DNA of 12,689 nucleotides from Hyphomicrobiales bacterium (GTDB taxonomy: Bacteria > Pseudomonadota > Alphaproteobacteria > Rhizobiales > Beijerinckiaceae). The stretch is from assembly GCA_003164825.1 (NCBI GenBank), contig PLUH01000262.1:6628-19316 (forward strand). The letters run 5' to 3'. Positions 10,010 to 12,689 of this stretch are shown here, in pieces. The notes below the pieces were generated by a model. The model searched no databases, was not told the DNA's origin, and saw only the letters and a list, made by a program, of their open reading frames with translations. Position 1 is the stretch's first letter, and the number at the start of each line of letters is the position of its first letter. The position numbers and the translations under genes are program-made.

Positions 10010-11290
10010 CTATTGACCCATCCGCGCCATCGAGGCGCGGGCCTGACTGACTTGATGCGGGTCGACGGCCGGCGCGGACGAACCCCAGGAGTTGCGAATG
10101 TAGGTCAGGACCGCGGCGGCCTGATCGTCGTTCAGCTTCCATGCGAACGAGGGCATGCCGGGGCCGGTCGGCTCGCCAGTGGTCGCAACGCTGCGTGCGC
10201 CTTCGAGAAGAACGCGGACGAGGCTCGCCGGATCGGCCGAGCGGACGTTCGGAGATCCGGCCAACGACGGGAATAGATAGGGGACGCCTTTGCCGTCCGG
10301 GCCGTGGCAGGCGGAGCACTCGTCGGCGTAGATCGCGCCTCCGGCGGCCACCGCCTCGGGCGCGGAAGCCGGGGCGGGTGCGGCGCCTGTCTGGCCCGGC
10401 AAGCTCTTGAGGTAAGTGGCGATGGCCGTGAGATCGGCGTCGGTCATCTGCGAGCTCGACAGCGTTATTTCCTCGGCCATGATTCCCGTCGAGGCGGTTG
10501 CCGGGTTATGGCCAGTCTTCAGATAGGACACGATATCGGCGATGCTCCACCCGCCAAGCCCTCGCTCGCTATCATTGGTGATGTTGGGCGCAAACCATCC
10601 CTGTAGCGCGTAGCCCTGGAGAGCGTGAGTGTTGTCGTCGCCGCCAAGCGTCGACTTGGGCGTATGGCAGGCGCCGCAGTGCCCCAGACCCTCGACAATA
10701 TAGGCCCCGCGATTCCACTCGGCGGATTTCTTCGGGTCCGGCTCGAATTCGCCGCTCTTGAAATAGAGAGAGTTCCAGACCGTCATTTCCTCACGAACGT
10801 CGAAAGGAAAAGGCAGCTTGTTGGAGACGACGGCATTGTGGACCGGCGTCACCGTATTGAGGTAAGCGCGAATCGCGAGCGCGTCGCGTTCGGTCACCTT
10901 GGTATAATAGGGATAAGGCATGGCGGGGTAGAGCAGCAAGCCTCCATGCCCCTTGCCCTCGCGCAGCGCGCTCAAGAAAAGCTCGTCGCTCCACGCGCCG
11001 ATCCCGGTTTCGCGGTCGGGGGTGATATTGGCTCCGACAACCACGCCGAACGGCGTCTCGATCGGCCGGCCGCCGGCGAAAGGTTGGCCCGAGCCAGGCA
11101 CGGTGTGACAGCTCGCGCAGTCGCCGGCGACCGCCAGGTACCTTCCCTGCTCAATCTGGGTGAAGTTCTGCGGGTCCAGGCTCGTCCCGTATTGGTTTGT
11201 CTGCGCCCGGCCGGCCGCGATCAGGCTCGACGCGACGACCAATGAGGCGACCGCGACGGCCGTGTTCCGGCAAGCGAATCCTTTAGGCAT
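10010..11290 (-). CDS. Tri-heme periplasmic cytochrome c, dehydrogenase electron-transfer subunit
   Basis: A 426-residue exported cytochrome with three c-type heme sites: Cys58-Ala-Ser-Cys-His62, Cys205-Gly-Ala-Cys-His209 and Cys325-Ser-Ala-Cys-His329. Likely sixth ligands are Met124 (YPAMPYPYY), Met271 and Met379 (GPGMPSFAW). A signal peptide spans about 1-29 (cleavage at Gly-Arg-Ala). Size and order match the cytochrome subunits of membrane-bound gluconate 2-dehydrogenase, fructose/sorbitol dehydrogenase and alcohol dehydrogenase, which pass electrons from the catalytic subunit to ubiquinone. An Ala/Pro linker (about 300-315) separates the third heme domain. ATG at 11290 overlaps the end of the GMC gene by 8 bases, which implies coupled translation; the ribosome binding site is otherwise weak. 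The frame is open to 11362, but that part overlaps the GMC gene and lacks signal-peptide character. Family is clear, substrate is not. Confidence 0.93.
   Translation of the reverse strand: MPKGFACRNTAVAVASLVVASSLIAAGRAQTNQYGTSLDPQNFTQIEQGRYLAVAGDCASCHTVPGSGQPFAGGRPIETPFGVVVGANITPDRETGIGAWSDELFLSALREGKGHGGLLLYPAMPYPYYTKVTERDALAIRAYLNTVTPVHNAVVSNKLPFPFDVREEMTVWNSLYFKSGEFEPDPKKSAEWNRGAYIVEGLGHCGACHTPKSTLGGDDNTHALQGYALQGWFAPNITNDSERGLGGWSIADIVSYLKTGHNPATASTGIMAEEITLSSSQMTDADLTAIATYLKSLPGQTGAAPAPASAPEAVAAGGAIYADECSACHGPDGKGVPYLFPSLAGSPNVRSADPASLVRVLLEGARSVATTGEPTGPGMPSFAWKLNDDQAAAVLTYIRNSWGSSAPAVDPHQVSQARASMARMGQ
10022..10040. terminator. GC-rich hairpin at the FUSC/cytochrome convergent junction
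   Basis: CCGCGCC (10022-10028) and GGCGCGG (10034-10040) form a perfect 7-bp stem with loop ATCGA. It begins 20 bases after the FUSC stop and lies within the last codons of the opposing cytochrome gene. No T-run follows on either strand, so intrinsic termination is doubtful; it may pause polymerase or protect the FUSC mRNA end. Confidence 0.3.
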
Positions 11291-12689
11291 GGACGAGCGG
11301 TCCCGGGTTTTTGAGGTACTGGGTCCTGATCGCCTCGGCCGACCAGTAGGCGAGCGCTCCAACCGTGCCGGTCGGATTATAGCCCGCGTTTTGCGGGAAC
11401 GCGCTCGCCCCCATGACGAAGAGGTTTGGCACGTCCCACATTTGCAGGTAGCGGTTGAGCGCGCTGGTCGTGGGGTCGGTCCCCATGATGGCGCCGCCGC
11501 AGAGATGCGTCGTCTGGTAATCGGTGACGTCGTAGTGTCCCGTACGGGTTTGCTTGACGACCTGGTTCGCGCCCATCGCCTTGATGATCTCGGCGAACTT
11601 GTCGGTGAGATACGCGTTCTGCTTCAGCTCGTTGTCGTGAAAGTCGATCGTCATCCGCATCAGCGGACGGCCGAACCGGTCGCGATAGAGCGGGTCGAGG
11701 TCGAGATAGACGTCGCGATAAGAGTAAAAGCTCCCATGCACGCCGGTGCCAGGCGTTACCGTGCTCAGATAATTGTCCCGCACCGCGCTCTTCCACTTTG
11801 CCCCCCAGCGGGGCGTGCCGGGCGGAACGTGAGTCGTTTGAATCGGACGCCCGCCCGTTTGCACCTGCCCCATGTATCCGCCGCCGACGAAGCCCAAGGG
11901 CCCATGATCGAAATTGTCGCCGTTAAACTCGTCGATGATCATGCCGATCGAGCCGGAGGCGATGAACGGATTGAAGTTGAATTTCTCCTTGTCGAAAAAT
12001 CCGATCGCGTCGGAGATCGTCTGGTGGGTGAAGTTGCGGCCGATCACCCCTTGATTGGCGACCGGATCGTAGGGTTTGCCAATGCCTGACATGAGCAGGA
12101 GCTGAACGTTGAAGACGGTGAACGCGGCGAGGATCACGAGGTCGGCCGGCTGTTCCCACTCCTCGCCGCTGGTATCGACGAAGGTGACGCCGGTCGCCCG
12201 CTTGCCGGAGCCGTCGACATTGATGCGCGTCACCTCGCACTCAGTGCGGTAGCTGAAGTTCGATTTCCGCACCAGAACGGGAAGAATGGTCGTCTGCGGG
12301 CTGGCCTTGGAATAGTTGCCGCAGCCGAACCATTCGCAGAAGCCGCAATAGGTGCAGGGGCCGAGCCGGACGCCGAGCGGGTTCACATAGGCCTGCGACA
12401 TGTTGCCGGAGGGCTGCGGAAACGGTTTGTAGCCGAGCTCGCGTGCGGCCTTGGCGAACAGGGTGTGGCTGAACGGCTGCGCCTGTGGCGGATTGGGGTA
12501 TGGCCGCGAGCGCGGCCCCTCGAACGGATTGCCGCCCTCGAGGATTTGTCCTTTCAGATTGCCCGCGGCTCCAGACGTCCCGCAAAGATATTCGAATTGG
12601 TCGTAGTGCGGCTCGAGATCGTCGTAGGTGACGCCAAAGTCCTGGATCGTCATGTCCGCGGGCAGAAAATTCGCGCCATATTTCTGCGT
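11283..12689 (-). CDS. GMC-family flavoprotein dehydrogenase, gluconate 2-dehydrogenase type (5' partial)
   Basis: The last 468 residues of a GMC oxidoreductase; the open frame runs off the window edge. Missing are roughly 110-130 N-terminal residues, including the FAD-binding glycine motif and any export signal. In the visible part a four-cysteine cluster CX2CX2CX4C lies at residues 112-123 (bases 12356-12321), as in gluconate 2-dehydrogenase-like large subunits. The C-terminal GMC block MGASAFPQNAGYNPTGTVGALA carries the active-site Asn (about residue 434) and the NPTGT flavin contact; His in TTHLCGG is a further candidate active-site residue. The enzyme should oxidise an alcohol, sugar or sugar acid with FAD and hand electrons to the tri-heme cytochrome encoded directly downstream. 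An internal Met at 12653 is not the real start, because the upstream residues QKYGANFLPAD continue the conserved sequence. The third, small subunit would be expected outside the window. The substrate is unknown. Confidence 0.92.
   Translation of the reverse strand, partial: TQKYGANFLPADMTIQDFGVTYDDLEPHYDQFEYLCGTSGAAGNLKGQILEGGNPFEGPRSRPYPNPPQAQPFSHTLFAKAARELGYKPFPQPSGNMSQAYVNPLGVRLGPCTYCGFCEWFGCGNYSKASPQTTILPVLVRKSNFSYRTECEVTRINVDGSGKRATGVTFVDTSGEEWEQPADLVILAAFTVFNVQLLLMSGIGKPYDPVANQGVIGRNFTHQTISDAIGFFDKEKFNFNPFIASGSIGMIIDEFNGDNFDHGPLGFVGGGYMGQVQTGGRPIQTTHVPPGTPRWGAKWKSAVRDNYLSTVTPGTGVHGSFYSYRDVYLDLDPLYRDRFGRPLMRMTIDFHDNELKQNAYLTDKFAEIIKAMGANQVVKQTRTGHYDVTDYQTTHLCGGAIMGTDPTTSALNRYLQMWDVPNLFVMGASAFPQNAGYNPTGTVGALAYWSAEAIRTQYLKNPGPLVHA

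Noticed and set aside
11427..11452. TGGCACG followed by TTTGC, resembling a sigma-54 promoter
   Set aside because: The spacing between the GG and GC elements is too long and it lies inside the GMC coding region.
11160..12089. A 309-codon plus-strand frame across the cytochrome and GMC genes
   Set aside because: In register with the GMC codons and without recognisable protein features.

Overview
The window is GC-rich, tightly packed bacterial chromosomal DNA. The protein families (an AapJ/BztA-like amino acid binding protein, DUF2721, long-form Lhr, a half-size FUSC protein, and a GMC flavoprotein with a tri-heme cytochrome c) and the codon use suggest an alphaproteobacterium. Hyphomicrobiales is likely, perhaps near Beijerinckiaceae/Methylocystaceae, but that last step is an impression and not a demonstrated placement. 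I see no tRNA, rRNA, CRISPR array, insertion sequence or phage gene. No gene-free stretch exceeds 300 bases; the longest are about 180-200 bases.

Layout. (1) 1-873, plus strand: a small three-helix membrane protein (DUF2721), then a 198-base gap with a strong hairpin, then a 79-residue secreted proline-rich protein. (2) 874-1055: a convergent gap with helically phased A-tracts and a good minus-strand terminator. (3) 3262-1056, minus strand: a probable operon of lipoprotein, L,D-transpeptidase and amino acid-binding protein, with gaps of 52 and 43 bases, ending at that terminator. (4) 7815-3394, minus strand: lhr, a 1473-residue superfamily 2 helicase. (5) 7816-8013: a divergent control region with short direct and inverted repeats and a TATATAT element. 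(6) 8014-10002, plus strand: an aldo/keto reductase followed by a half-size FUSC transporter. (7) 12689-10010, minus strand: a GMC flavoprotein dehydrogenase (5' end outside the window) overlapping by 8 bases a tri-heme cytochrome c.

Functional themes. The lipoprotein/YkuD/binding-protein cluster is an envelope cluster. The AKR and FUSC pair could reduce a carbonyl compound and export an aromatic or organic acid. The GMC/cytochrome pair is two thirds of a gluconate 2-dehydrogenase-type periplasmic dehydrogenase that passes electrons from a sugar, sugar acid or alcohol to the respiratory chain. Lhr acts in nucleic acid repair and is not evidently linked to its neighbours.

I found no convincing previously undescribed multi-gene system. 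The points most worth a second look are non-coding: the phased A-tract array at 912-973, the repeat-rich lhr/AKR divergent region at 7801-7978, and the hairpin at 542-565. Among genes, they are the solo binding protein in an envelope operon and the Cys-cluster GMC enzyme. Many long antisense reading frames here are by-products of the near absence of TTA, CTA and TCA codons.
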